NCBI GenBank assembly: GCA_001824635.1 | Contig: MHYB01000056.1 | Location: forward strand, 12,231-21,223 | Direction of reading: 5' to 3' | DNA length: 8,993 bases | DNA from: Planctomycetes bacterium GWF2_50_10 | GTDB lineage: Bacteria; Planctomycetota; Phycisphaerae; Sedimentisphaerales; GWF2-50-10 | Shown here: piece by piece, positions 1-6,693 of the stretch | Numbering within the stretch: the first letter of the stretch is position 1 | How the letters are laid out: the number at the start of each line of letters is the position of its first letter | Position numbers and translations under genes: made by a program | The notes under the pieces: generated by a model | Seen by the model: only the letters and a program-made list of their open reading frames with translations | What the model was told of the DNA's origin: nothing | Database searches by the model: none

Positions 1-140
1 CCGAAAATCATAAAATTTATAAGAAGCTTTACCGCATTTACGGGCAGTTACATGATGCATTCGGTATTCAAAACAGCACATGCCAGCTAGGCAACGTAAT
101 GAAAAATCTGCTTAAAATAAAAGAATCGGCGGTTTCATAA
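1..140 (+). CDS. araB: L-ribulokinase, C-terminal end (partial)
   Basis: Only the last 45 codons and the TAA stop (138-140) lie in the window; the reading frame begins at base 3. The visible tail reads through a Tyr-rich segment (YKKLYRIYGQLHDAFG), then CQLGNVMKNLLKIKE. This matches the C-terminal helix of FGGY-family L-ribulokinases, where Y-x2-LY-x2-Y-x2-LHDAFG is characteristic. Ribulokinase phosphorylates L-ribulose to L-ribulose 5-phosphate with ATP in the cytoplasm. No catalytic residue is visible because the active site lies upstream. The stop codon shares one base with the araD start (TAATG), implying translational coupling in an araB-araD-araA operon. The assignment is supported more by the following two genes than by this short tail alone; other FGGY kinases (for example xylulokinase) would not normally carry this LHDAFG end. 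Confidence 0.85.
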   Translation, partial: ENHKIYKKLYRIYGQLHDAFGIQNSTCQLGNVMKNLLKIKESAVS

Positions 141-847
141 TGCTGGAAGAACTCAAAGAAGAGGTATGCAGGGCCAATCTCGAGCTTAAAGAGCAAAACC
201 TGGTTTTGTATAGTTGGGGCAACGTTAGCGGCATAGATCGTAAAAACAATATTATAGCGATAAAACCCAGCGGGGTTGCATATGACCAGTTAACTCCTGA
301 AAAAATAATATTGCTGGACCTCGACGGCAAGATCGTCGAAGGCTCTTTAAACCCTTCTTCGGATACCCCGACCCATTTGGAGTTATACCGCAGGTTTGCG
401 GCTCTGGGAGGAGTTTGTCACACGCATTCCAAATACGCAACGATGTGGGCACAGGCCTGCAAGTGCATCCCATGCCTCGGAACAACGCATGCGGACTACT
501 TTTACGGGGCAGTGCCCGTTACGGCTGTTATGGATTCGGGGCTGATAAAGGGTGATTATGAGCTAAACACCGGCAGAATAATCGCGGATACGTTTAAAGA
601 CAGAGATCCGATGCAGGTGCCGGCGGTGCTTGTTGCCAATCATGGCCCATTTACCTGGGGCAAAAACGCAGCTTCGGCGGTTGAATCCGCAGTTGTGCTT
701 GAAGAGGTGGCGAGGATAGCTTTTGGAACATTACTTATAAATCCCGCAATCAAGGATATAGATACGATTTTGCTGGACAAGCATTACCTTCGCAAGCACG
801 GCAAAGATGCTTATTATGGTCAGAAAAACAGGCAGGATACAATATGA
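140..847 (+). CDS. araD: L-ribulose-5-phosphate 4-epimerase
   Basis: Class II aldolase/adducin-fold enzyme that epimerises L-ribulose 5-phosphate to D-xylulose 5-phosphate, feeding the pentose phosphate pathway. It is 235 residues, close to the 231 of E. coli AraD. Visible landmarks are YSWGNVS (24-30), the phosphate-binding KPSG (42-45), SSDTPTH with acidic Asp75, the zinc-binding His94-Thr-His96 pair, THADYFYG with Asp119 (equivalent of catalytic Asp120), NHGP with zinc ligand His168, and the C-terminal YYGQ with Tyr225/226 (equivalent of catalytic Tyr229). All expected catalytic and metal residues are therefore present. THADYFYG and the C-terminal Tyr favour AraD over fuculose-phosphate aldolase. 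The ATG overlaps the araB stop by one base and no strong ribosome binding site precedes it. Its stop overlaps the araA start (ATGA). Confidence 0.96.
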   Translation: MLEELKEEVCRANLELKEQNLVLYSWGNVSGIDRKNNIIAIKPSGVAYDQLTPEKIILLDLDGKIVEGSLNPSSDTPTHLELYRRFAALGGVCHTHSKYATMWAQACKCIPCLGTTHADYFYGAVPVTAVMDSGLIKGDYELNTGRIIADTFKDRDPMQVPAVLVANHGPFTWGKNAASAVESAVVLEEVARIAFGTLLINPAIKDIDTILLDKHYLRKHGKDAYYGQKNRQDTI

Positions 848-2331
848 TCCATATCAAAGATTATGAAGTATGGTTCGTTACCGGTTCTCAGCATCTTTAC
901 GGTCCGGAAGTTTTGAAGCAGGTTGAAAAGAATTCGTCCGAGATCGTTGAGCAATTCAATTCTCAAGGCAATTTGCCATGCAGGATGCTTTTTAAAAGCG
1001 TGGTTAAAACTCCGGAAGAAATTACGCACATTTGCCTCGAAGCCAATAACAGCAGTGTATGCGCGGGCCTTGTGATGTGGATGCATACGTTCTCACCGGC
1101 CAAGATGTGGATCACGGGTTTGAACGCACTTAAAAAGCCCTTTGCGCATCTGCATACGCAGCACAATCGTGATATCCCATTTGCGACTATCGATATGGAT
1201 TTCATGAATTTAAATCAGGCCGCTCACGGCGACAGGGAATTTGGATTTATTTGTTCCCGCATGCGTAAAAATCGCAAGGTGGTTGTGGGACACTGGCAGG
1301 ATCGTGATACGATCGAAAAACTGAATGTCTGGATGCGCGTTGCCTGTGCTTGGCAGGACATGCAGGGCGCCAGGATATGCAGGTTCGGTGATAATATGCG
1401 AGAGGTGGCGGTAACCGAGGGCGATAAAGTCGAAGCCCAGATAAAGTTTGGGTATTCCGTTAACGGCTATGGCGTAGGCGATCTGGTTGCATGTGTAAGA
1501 AAAGTTGAGGATGCCCAGGTTGATAAGCTGGTCAAGCAATATGGTGACGAATATGAAATCCAAAATGCCGCTGATATCAAAAATTCTTTGAATGATGCCG
1601 CTAGAATCGAGCTTGGCATGCGGATGTTCCTGGAAGCAGGGGATTTTAAGGGCTTTACGACCACATTTGAGGACCTCCACGGGCTTGAGCAGCTGCCTGG
1701 CCTTGCCGTTCAACGCCTGATGGCTGACGGCTATGGTTTTGGGGGAGAAGGTGACTGGAAAACAGCGGCTTTGGTGCGGGCCATGAAGGTGATGGCGCAT
1801 GGGCTTAAAGGCGGTACATCGTTCATGGAGGATTACACTTACCATTTGGATCCCAACAATATGATGGTACTTGGGGCGCACATGCTTGAGGTTTGTCCGA
1901 GCATAGCCTCCACAAAACCAAAACTGGAGGTTTTGCCCCTTGGCATTGGCGAAAAAAACGACCCTGCCAGACTCGTTTTTGACGTTGCCTGCGGCAAAGG
2001 GTTCAATGCCACAGTCGTTGATATGGGCAACCGATTCAGAATGATTGTCAATGAAGTCGTGGTGGAAAGCAGCCCGAAAGCTCTGCCGAAATTGCCCGTG
2101 GCAAGAGTGCTTTGGAAACCTATGCCGGATTTCAAAACAGCCGCCCAGGCCTGGATATTAGGCGGCGGGGCACATCACACGGGCTTTAGCATGGCAATAA
2201 CATCAGAATATATGCAGGATTTTGCGGAAATGGCAAACATAGAATGCCTGACGATAAATGAAAAAACGTCAATAACGGACTTCAAAAATCATTGCAGGTG
2301 GAATGAAAGCTATTTCAGCTTGGCTAAATGA
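844..2331 (+). CDS. araA: L-arabinose isomerase
   Basis: Mn-dependent ketol isomerase converting L-arabinose to L-ribulose, the first step of the pathway. It is 495 residues against about 500 in E. coli. The N-terminus contains the family signature WFVTGSQHLYG (10-20). The four expected metal ligands can be located: Glu302 in GEGDWKTAAL, Glu329 in SFMEDYTYH, His346 in LGAHMLEVCPSIA, and His444 or His445 in GGGAHHT. The start is set by AGGA at 834-837, six bases upstream of the ATG at 844, and overlaps the araD stop by four bases. The gene is the last of the operon: 23 bases after its TGA stop comes a strong terminator hairpin. Gene order B-D-A differs from enterobacterial B-A-D. No frameshift or missing motif was seen. 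Confidence 0.97.
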   Translation: MIHIKDYEVWFVTGSQHLYGPEVLKQVEKNSSEIVEQFNSQGNLPCRMLFKSVVKTPEEITHICLEANNSSVCAGLVMWMHTFSPAKMWITGLNALKKPFAHLHTQHNRDIPFATIDMDFMNLNQAAHGDREFGFICSRMRKNRKVVVGHWQDRDTIEKLNVWMRVACAWQDMQGARICRFGDNMREVAVTEGDKVEAQIKFGYSVNGYGVGDLVACVRKVEDAQVDKLVKQYGDEYEIQNAADIKNSLNDAARIELGMRMFLEAGDFKGFTTTFEDLHGLEQLPGLAVQRLMADGYGFGGEGDWKTAALVRAMKVMAHGLKGGTSFMEDYTYHLDPNNMMVLGAHMLEVCPSIASTKPKLEVLPLGIGEKNDPARLVFDVACGKGFNATVVDMGNRFRMIVNEVVVESSPKALPKLPVARVLWKPMPDFKTAAQAWILGGGAHHTGFSMAITSEYMQDFAEMANIECLTINEKTSITDFKNHCRWNESYFSLAK

Positions 2332-2354
2332 AATATAAATTTGCGAATACTTTA

Positions 2355-2394
2355 AAAGCCACGGGAACTACGACCGTGGCTTTGGCATTTTAAG
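2355..2394 (+). terminator. Rho-independent-type terminator of the ara operon
   Basis: A perfect 10-bp inverted repeat, AAAGCCACGG (2355-2364) with CCGTGGCTTT (2374-2383), encloses a 9-base loop. It is followed by an interrupted T-rich tail (TTGGCATTTT). It begins 23 bases after the araA stop, so it probably ends the arabinose transcript. The AAA/TTT base of the stem could also work on the opposite strand, but no convergent gene is present. The stem is strong, but the U-tract is interrupted by GGCA. Confidence 0.85.
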
Positions 2395-2430
2395 TGCTTT
2401 GGCCAAAATCTAAGGACGAGTTGAAATCGA

Positions 2431-2486
2431 TTACAACAATTTTCTCTCACAACCTTTTATGTTTATTAGGCTTACAACAATTTCCT
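2431..2486 (+). repeat. Two direct repeats upstream of the GntR gene (candidate operators)
   Basis: The 12-base word TTACAACAATTT occurs twice, at 2431-2442 and 2472-2483. Both copies are followed by a near-identical triplet (TCT and CCT), so 14 of 15 bases match. The repeat period is 41 bp, close to four helical turns, which would place both copies on the same DNA face. They lie 100 to 155 bases upstream of the regulator's ATG, in the only long non-coding gap before the second operon. This is the sort of arrangement used by a dimeric autoregulator, but the word is not the usual TnGTnnnACnA GntR/FadR consensus, so the link to this regulator is inference. Confidence 0.45.
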
Positions 2487-2585
2487 AAAACGTTAACGGA
2501 CAGTAGTGAATTACGCAATATGTCGTCACTCAAAAATGCTCACATTTTTATTGCGTTTTTGTTGGCATTACAGTAGGCTTATTTC

Positions 2586-3215
2586 ATGCAAAAAGCTAAT
2601 CAGGGACAACTTGCATATGCTCGAATTCGCGAACTGCTTGTGGCTAGAGTTCTTGAAGCCGGGCAGCGACTTAAGGAAACCGAATGGGCGCAGAGTCTAA
2701 ATGTAAACCGGGCTGACGTGCGGGAGGCTTTTTGCCGTCTGCTTGGCGAAGGATTGCTCGTTTCGGGGCCGAAAGGCGGTTTTTTTGTACGCGACTTCAG
2801 CAGCGAGGATATGCAGGAAGTGAACTTCATGCGTATCGTTCTGGAATCTGCGGCAGCTGAATTGGCAGTAGAAAAAGCGCAGCCCTGTGACATTGAGGAG
2901 CTGGAAAGTATAGTAAAGCTGATGGAGGCCCTTGCTGAAAACAGCTATGCTCTGGGTGTTTTTGAGGCTGATCTGCACTTTCATAGAGTGCTTATAAAAG
3001 CTGGGTACAGTAAAAAGCTCGTGGAAGTATATGAGAGGGCAAATCTGCCGCTTTCAAGATCAATAAAAGTGCCCAGCACGCTTTCACAGGAGCAGCTGTT
3101 TCAGACGGCAAAACTGCACAGGGGAATGCTGGAAGCGTTGCAGCAGCGTGACAAAATCAGATTAAAGCTTTTATTGAAAACCGGCCTTACCGAAGAGCCG
3201 GCGGACATGGTTTAA
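2586..3215 (+). CDS. GntR-family transcriptional regulator (FadR/FCD type)
   Basis: A 209-residue protein with an N-terminal winged helix-turn-helix (about 8-70) and a C-terminal FCD effector domain (about 77-205). The HTH shows the GntR pattern: helix 1 AYARIRELLVARVLEAGQRL, ETEWAQSLNVNRADVREAFCRLLGEGLL as the recognition helices, and the wing GPKGGFFVRD. In FCD domains a metal is held by Asp, His, His, His. Here Asp129 and His133 (EADLHFH) and His178 (KLHRGMLEALQQRD) are present, but no histidine follows where the fourth is expected (near Thr199/Gly200). The gene leads a seven-gene operon and ends five bases before the aldo/keto reductase, so it probably controls that operon, including itself, in response to a sugar-acid-like ligand. 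The ATG at 2586 follows an in-frame TAG at 2574 and has only a weak ribosome binding site. Confidence 0.9.
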   Translation: MQKANQGQLAYARIRELLVARVLEAGQRLKETEWAQSLNVNRADVREAFCRLLGEGLLVSGPKGGFFVRDFSSEDMQEVNFMRIVLESAAAELAVEKAQPCDIEELESIVKLMEALAENSYALGVFEADLHFHRVLIKAGYSKKLVEVYERANLPLSRSIKVPSTLSQEQLFQTAKLHRGMLEALQQRDKIRLKLLLKTGLTEEPADMV

Positions 3216-3220
3216 TTATT

Positions 3221-4165
3221 ATGAAATTCAGAAATCTTGGCGCAACCGGAATTAAAGTATCGGAAATTGCATTTGGCGGCGTTGAAATAGGTGTTGCCTA
3301 TGGTCTCCATAGGCACCTTATGGCCGAAGAGGAAGCAATAGCCCTTGTCCGGGCGGCAGTTGACAAAGGCATTAATTTCTTCGATACCGCTCGCATGTAT
3401 GGCCTTTCGGAAGAGCGTATAGGTAAATCTCTTGCAGGCATACGCGATAAAGTAGTAGTTTGTACCAAGTGCCCGCATTTGCGGGACGAAAACAAAAAAG
3501 TCCGCATAGGCCGAGCTCTGAGTGATTTTCTCAATGAGTCCATAACTCAAAGCCTCAAATCACTGAAAACCGACTATGTCGACGTCTTCCTCGCACATAG
3601 CGTCGACCGCGAGATCCTCGAGAGTAACGAGGTTGCGCAGGCTTTCTGCGATATAAAGAAAAAAGGTCTTGCCCGGAGCGTCGGGGTGTCGACTTACGGA
3701 TGCGCCGATTCCAAGTTTGCCATGGAAAGTGGCCGCTGGAATGTCATCCAGCTTGCCTTTAATTTAATGGATCAATCCGCGGCGGAGCTTTTCCCATGTG
3801 CCGCCCAAACCGGTGTGGGCATAATGGTGCGTTCTGTCCTTATGCGAGGTCTGCTGACTGATAACGCCCCTGATCTGATGCATGAAAAGCTCAAAGCAGT
3901 CAACGAGCACAGAAAAAAATATTTAGGTGCATTGGATGAAAGCTGCAGTTCGCTTTCTGACCTTGCGACAAAATTCGTGCTGTCTTTCAAGGATGTATCA
4001 TCAGTTCTTGTCGGTATAGATAAAATCGAGTTCCTGAATAGCGCCGTCAGTTTGGCTGACGGATGCTATTTTGATGGCGAGAAACTTGCGCGTTTACAGG
4101 AGTTGGCCTATCCGGACCCAGTCTTTCTTGATTTGGCCGCATGGGACCGTAACGGCTGGACTTAA
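3221..4165 (+). CDS. Aldo/keto reductase family oxidoreductase
   Basis: A 314-residue NAD(P)-dependent (beta/alpha)8-barrel oxidoreductase. The N-terminus MKFRNLGATGIKVSEIAFGG is typical of the family. The full catalytic tetrad is visible: Asp55 in INFFDTARMYG, Tyr60 in the same motif, Lys83 in VVVCTKC, and His126 in YVDVFLAHS. Further family signatures are KKKGLARSVGVSTYG (146-160) and the C-terminal cofactor-loop region SVLVGIDKIEFLNSAV. Close relatives include D-threo-aldose/L-fucose 1-dehydrogenases and uncharacterised sugar reductases, so oxidation of an aldose to its lactone, or the reverse carbonyl reduction, is plausible. The substrate cannot be read from the sequence. It lies five bases after the regulator stop with no clear Shine-Dalgarno, suggesting coupled translation. 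An inverted repeat sits 75 bases inside it. Confidence 0.92.
   Translation: MKFRNLGATGIKVSEIAFGGVEIGVAYGLHRHLMAEEEAIALVRAAVDKGINFFDTARMYGLSEERIGKSLAGIRDKVVVCTKCPHLRDENKKVRIGRALSDFLNESITQSLKSLKTDYVDVFLAHSVDREILESNEVAQAFCDIKKKGLARSVGVSTYGCADSKFAMESGRWNVIQLAFNLMDQSAAELFPCAAQTGVGIMVRSVLMRGLLTDNAPDLMHEKLKAVNEHRKKYLGALDESCSSLSDLATKFVLSFKDVSSVLVGIDKIEFLNSAVSLADGCYFDGEKLARLQELAYPDPVFLDLAAWDRNGWT
3295..3315. repeat. Perfect 9-bp hairpin inside the aldo/keto reductase gene
   Basis: TGCCTATGG (3295-3303), a TCT loop, then CCATAGGCA (3307-3315) forms a perfect 9-bp stem with a 3-base loop. A further G-C pair lies outside one mismatch (3293 with 3317). It covers codons 25 to 32 of the reductase (around VAYGLHRH), early in the second cistron of the operon. 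It could be an mRNA structure affecting polarity or RNA processing, an operator-like palindrome, or chance. There is no U-tract after it, so it is not an intrinsic terminator. Confidence 0.5.
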
Positions 4166-4180
4166 TACTAAAAGGAATTT

Positions 4181-5290
4181 ATGACCCCACGTCAGCGTGT
4201 TCTTTCAGTTTATGCGGGCAAAAAGCCGGACCAGGTACCGCTTTTACTTGATCTGTCGCACTGGTATAAAGCTAATTACAAAATTGCGTTTGATCTTACC
4301 GGTTTTAAGGGCATTGACACAAAACTAGTTGATCTGCATAAACAGCTTAATGCCGTCTCATATGTGGAGATGGGTGGACATTTCGATCTGTATTTTGAAG
4401 ATGATGCCATAAGCGATGAGGCTTGGACCGATTCGAACGGTGTTTTTCACCGGAAAATTTCGACTCCGCTTGGCAGTATCGAAGAAGAGAGAGTTTTTTC
4501 ACCTATAAGTTATTCATACAATATTCGCGAGCATCTGATTAAAACGGTCAAGGATTTTGAAATTATCAAATATGTCATGGATCGCTACAAAGTCCGCGCT
4601 TGCTGGGACCGGTATCAGATGTGGCGTGATGCGATGGGGGAACTGGGTGTGATCTATAGCATGTTGCCTTATTCGGGGTTGGGGTATCTTATCTCCCGAA
4701 ATTTCGGGGTTGAAAATACATGCATGGCAATGTTCGACGCACCCGAAGAAACAAAGGCATTGATCGAATCTGTGAATAAATGCAACATTCGTATTCTGGA
4801 TGAGTTGATAGATGGGCCATTTGAGGTGCTTATAATCAGCGACAATTTTGATTCCAATGTTCAGAATCCCAAGATGTTTAACGAGTACAGCCGGGCCTAT
4901 TATGCCGAAGTCGCCCAACGTCTGCATGCCCGATCAAAATATCTTGCAGTACATGTTGACGGCGAGATGAATGGCTGCCTTTCAAATTTTGCCCAGTGCG
5001 GGGCGGACTGCATCGATGCGGCAACCCCGGCACCGATGTTTACGCTAAGCCCGGCACAGGCGCGTGCTCAGGCAGGCAAGGACATGATCCTGTCCGGAGG
5101 GATTCCGGCCAATATTTTCGGCCCCACCGCGACAGATGAGGAATTTGAAGATTGTGTAGTCCAGTGGCTCGAAACACGTCATGATTCATTCAGGCTCTTT
5201 ATGGCGGCCGGTGACCAAGTGCCGCCGGATGCCTCATGGGACAGGATCGCCAAATTGCCCGCTCTTGTTGAAAAATATGGGAAATATTAA
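4181..5290 (+). CDS. Uroporphyrinogen decarboxylase (UroD/MtaA-like) superfamily protein, function unknown
   Basis: A 369-residue protein of the UroD barrel superfamily. The N-terminus MTPRQRVLSVYAGKKPDQVP matches the family opening (x-RxRxxxxxxGxxPDRVP). Later blocks are VHVDGEMNGCLSNFAQCGAD (257-276), SGGIPANIF and the closing GDQVPPDAS block (344-352). It is unlikely to be HemE: the Arg-rich substrate motif near the N-terminus is absent (LDLSHWYK instead), and no haem genes are nearby. In corrinoid methyltransferases (MtaA/CmuA) zinc is bound by His-x-Cys plus a later Cys. The corresponding positions here appear to be His258, Asp260 and Asp345. The protein may therefore use a different metal or no metal. 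An AAGGA at 4172-4176 supports the ATG at 4181. It sits between two sugar-type oxidoreductase genes, which argues for a carbohydrate substrate. I do not assign a reaction. Confidence 0.85.
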   Translation: MTPRQRVLSVYAGKKPDQVPLLLDLSHWYKANYKIAFDLTGFKGIDTKLVDLHKQLNAVSYVEMGGHFDLYFEDDAISDEAWTDSNGVFHRKISTPLGSIEEERVFSPISYSYNIREHLIKTVKDFEIIKYVMDRYKVRACWDRYQMWRDAMGELGVIYSMLPYSGLGYLISRNFGVENTCMAMFDAPEETKALIESVNKCNIRILDELIDGPFEVLIISDNFDSNVQNPKMFNEYSRAYYAEVAQRLHARSKYLAVHVDGEMNGCLSNFAQCGADCIDAATPAPMFTLSPAQARAQAGKDMILSGGIPANIFGPTATDEEFEDCVVQWLETRHDSFRLFMAAGDQVPPDASWDRIAKLPALVEKYGKY

Positions 5291-5291
5291 T

Positions 5292-6209
5292 ATGCTTAAA
5301 ATTGGTGTAATCGGAATGTCCGAAGGCAATGGTCACCCGTACTCGTGGTCGACTATAGTCAACGGCAACTATAACGAATCGGAAATGGCCAACTGCGGAT
5401 ACGCTGGCATCCCCGTATATCTAAATGCTAACCGGGGCACACTGGGCATCGAAGGTGCCCAGGTAACGCATGTGTGGGCGCAGGAACGCAAACTTTCCGA
5501 TCACATCGCCAAGGCATGTCTGATCGAGAATGTGGTAGACAGGTTTGAAGACATGGTTGGGCAGGTCGATGCCGTTATGCTCACGCGTGATGACCCAGAA
5601 AACCACGTCGCCATGGCAAAGCCGTTCCTGGATGCAGGTATTCCTATTTTTGTCGATAAGCCGCTGGCAATTACGCTGCATGACCTTGAGTATTTCAAGA
5701 AGCATGCTGAAGATGGCAAACTGCTGATGTCGTGCTCATCAATGCGATATGCTGCCGAGAGTCAATCGGTAAAGACTGAATTTGCCCAACTCGGCAAAAT
5801 TGAACTTGCCACCGCAGTCGGTAAAAAGGATTGGACTAAGTACGGTGTGCATATGCTTGAAGGACTTTTTGCATTGCTTGACGATCCCAGGGCCTCCAAT
5901 ATCAAACATATAAGCACGTCCCACAAGGATATAGTCTATATTGAATTTGAAACCGGTATGCTCGCGACGGTGCACCTGTTTTATGATATTACGCCCACAT
6001 TTCAAATTTCGATATTCGGCCAGTCGGGCTGGCGGCTTATAGAATACAAGAATTGGTATGCTATGTTCCGCAATAATATTATTGAGTTTGTCCGCTCGGT
6101 GCAGCAGGGCAGCTCTCGCCTGGATTTCAATAAAACAGAAAATATCATCCGCACGCTTATTGCAGGTAAAGAAAGCCTGGAGCAGGGCGGCATGACAATT
6201 TCACTTTAA
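5292..6209 (+). CDS. Gfo/Idh/MocA family oxidoreductase
   Basis: A 305-residue NAD(P)-dependent oxidoreductase. An N-terminal Rossmann fold opens directly with MLKIGVIGMSEGNGHPYSW. VDAVMLTRDDPENHVAMAKPFLDAGIPIFVDKP (92-124) contains the family Lys123-Pro124 motif, here DKP rather than the usual EKP. The catalytic-domain helix YGVHMLEGLFALL (184-196) supplies His187, corresponding to the active-site His/Asp of the family. The remainder is the beta-sheet C-terminal domain. I place the start at ATG 5292, one base after the UroD-like stop, because the Rossmann strand begins there. An in-frame ATG at 5181 would overlap the upstream gene by 110 bases and add a non-homologous, Arg/Pro-rich extension. 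The family oxidises or epimerises sugars, inositols and their acids; the substrate is unknown. An insertion-like segment (about 25-50, NYNESEMANCGYAGIPVYLN) separates the first strand from the next Rossmann elements. Confidence 0.9.
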   Translation: MLKIGVIGMSEGNGHPYSWSTIVNGNYNESEMANCGYAGIPVYLNANRGTLGIEGAQVTHVWAQERKLSDHIAKACLIENVVDRFEDMVGQVDAVMLTRDDPENHVAMAKPFLDAGIPIFVDKPLAITLHDLEYFKKHAEDGKLLMSCSSMRYAAESQSVKTEFAQLGKIELATAVGKKDWTKYGVHMLEGLFALLDDPRASNIKHISTSHKDIVYIEFETGMLATVHLFYDITPTFQISIFGQSGWRLIEYKNWYAMFRNNIIEFVRSVQQGSSRLDFNKTENIIRTLIAGKESLEQGGMTISL

Positions 6210-6222
6210 GTAAGGAATAAAT

Positions 6223-6681
6223 ATGATAGTTGACAGAATTGAAAACGAACATCTCTATAAAGCCGTATCGCCACGCATTGCAAAAGCACTCGAATTGCTT
6301 GGGTCTAAAGATATTGGCGAAAAGGCGGAAGGCAAACACGAAGTGGAGACAAGTAAGCTGTATTTTCTTGTTCAGAACTATACGACAAAGCCAAGATCAA
6401 ACGGTCTGTTTGAGGCGCATAAAAAATACCTGGATATTCAATTTGTGGTCGATGGTGAAGAGAGCATTTTTGTTGAGCATATTTCAAAGCTCAAGGAATC
6501 AAAGGCGTACAACGAAAAAGATGAGGCGGCACTTTATGATCAGCCATCCAGTTTCAGCGAAATACGCATGAGCAAGGGTATGTTCTGCATACTGTTCCCA
6601 GAAGATGGCCACGGGCCATGCAGGACCATGATAAGTGAGTGCAAAGTTCACAAAATCGTATTTAAGGTTGCAATAGATTAA
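6223..6681 (+). CDS. YhcH/YjgK/YiaL (DUF386, NanQ-like) family protein, probable sugar anomerase
   Basis: A 152-residue single-domain cupin-like beta-barrel protein, the usual length for this family. Signatures are FEAHKKYLDIQFVVDGEE (63-80), with probable metal ligands Glu64, His66 and Asp71, and ILFPEDGHGPCR (123-134) with Glu127 and His130. The terminal KIVFKV strand also fits. E. coli NanQ (YhcH) is a sialic acid anomerase/mutarotase, and relatives occur in clusters for other sugars. A role here in supplying the right anomer of a sugar to one of the neighbouring dehydrogenases or the aldolase is therefore a reasonable inference. A clear AAGGA at 6212-6216, six bases from the ATG, supports the start. 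The gene lies 13 bases after the Gfo/Idh stop and 12 before the aldolase. Confidence 0.9.
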   Translation: MIVDRIENEHLYKAVSPRIAKALELLGSKDIGEKAEGKHEVETSKLYFLVQNYTTKPRSNGLFEAHKKYLDIQFVVDGEESIFVEHISKLKESKAYNEKDEAALYDQPSSFSEIRMSKGMFCILFPEDGHGPCRTMISECKVHKIVFKVAID

Positions 6682-6693
6682 GGAAAGACCACA

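Noticed and set aside
1210..1881. Long minus-strand 223-residue reading frame.
   Set aside because: It is a shadow of araA, whose catalytic residues are all in the forward frame.
2394..2700. Forward reading frames of 60 and 64 residues upstream of and overlapping the GntR start.
   Set aside because: They have low-complexity composition, no ribosome binding site and no recognisable family, and the second overlaps the well-supported GntR gene in another frame.
4181..5290. Haem-pathway uroporphyrinogen decarboxylase (hemE).
   Set aside because: The N-terminal arginine-containing HemE motif is absent, no haem-biosynthesis neighbours occur, and the context is sugar metabolism.
5442..5462. Inverted repeat CTGGGCA/TGCCCAG with a 7-base loop inside the Gfo/Idh gene, and a 6-bp hairpin ATGGCC/GGCCAT at 6605-6619 in the YhcH gene.
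   Set aside because: The stems are short enough to be expected by chance in coding sequence of this length, and neither has a U-tract or a position suggesting function.
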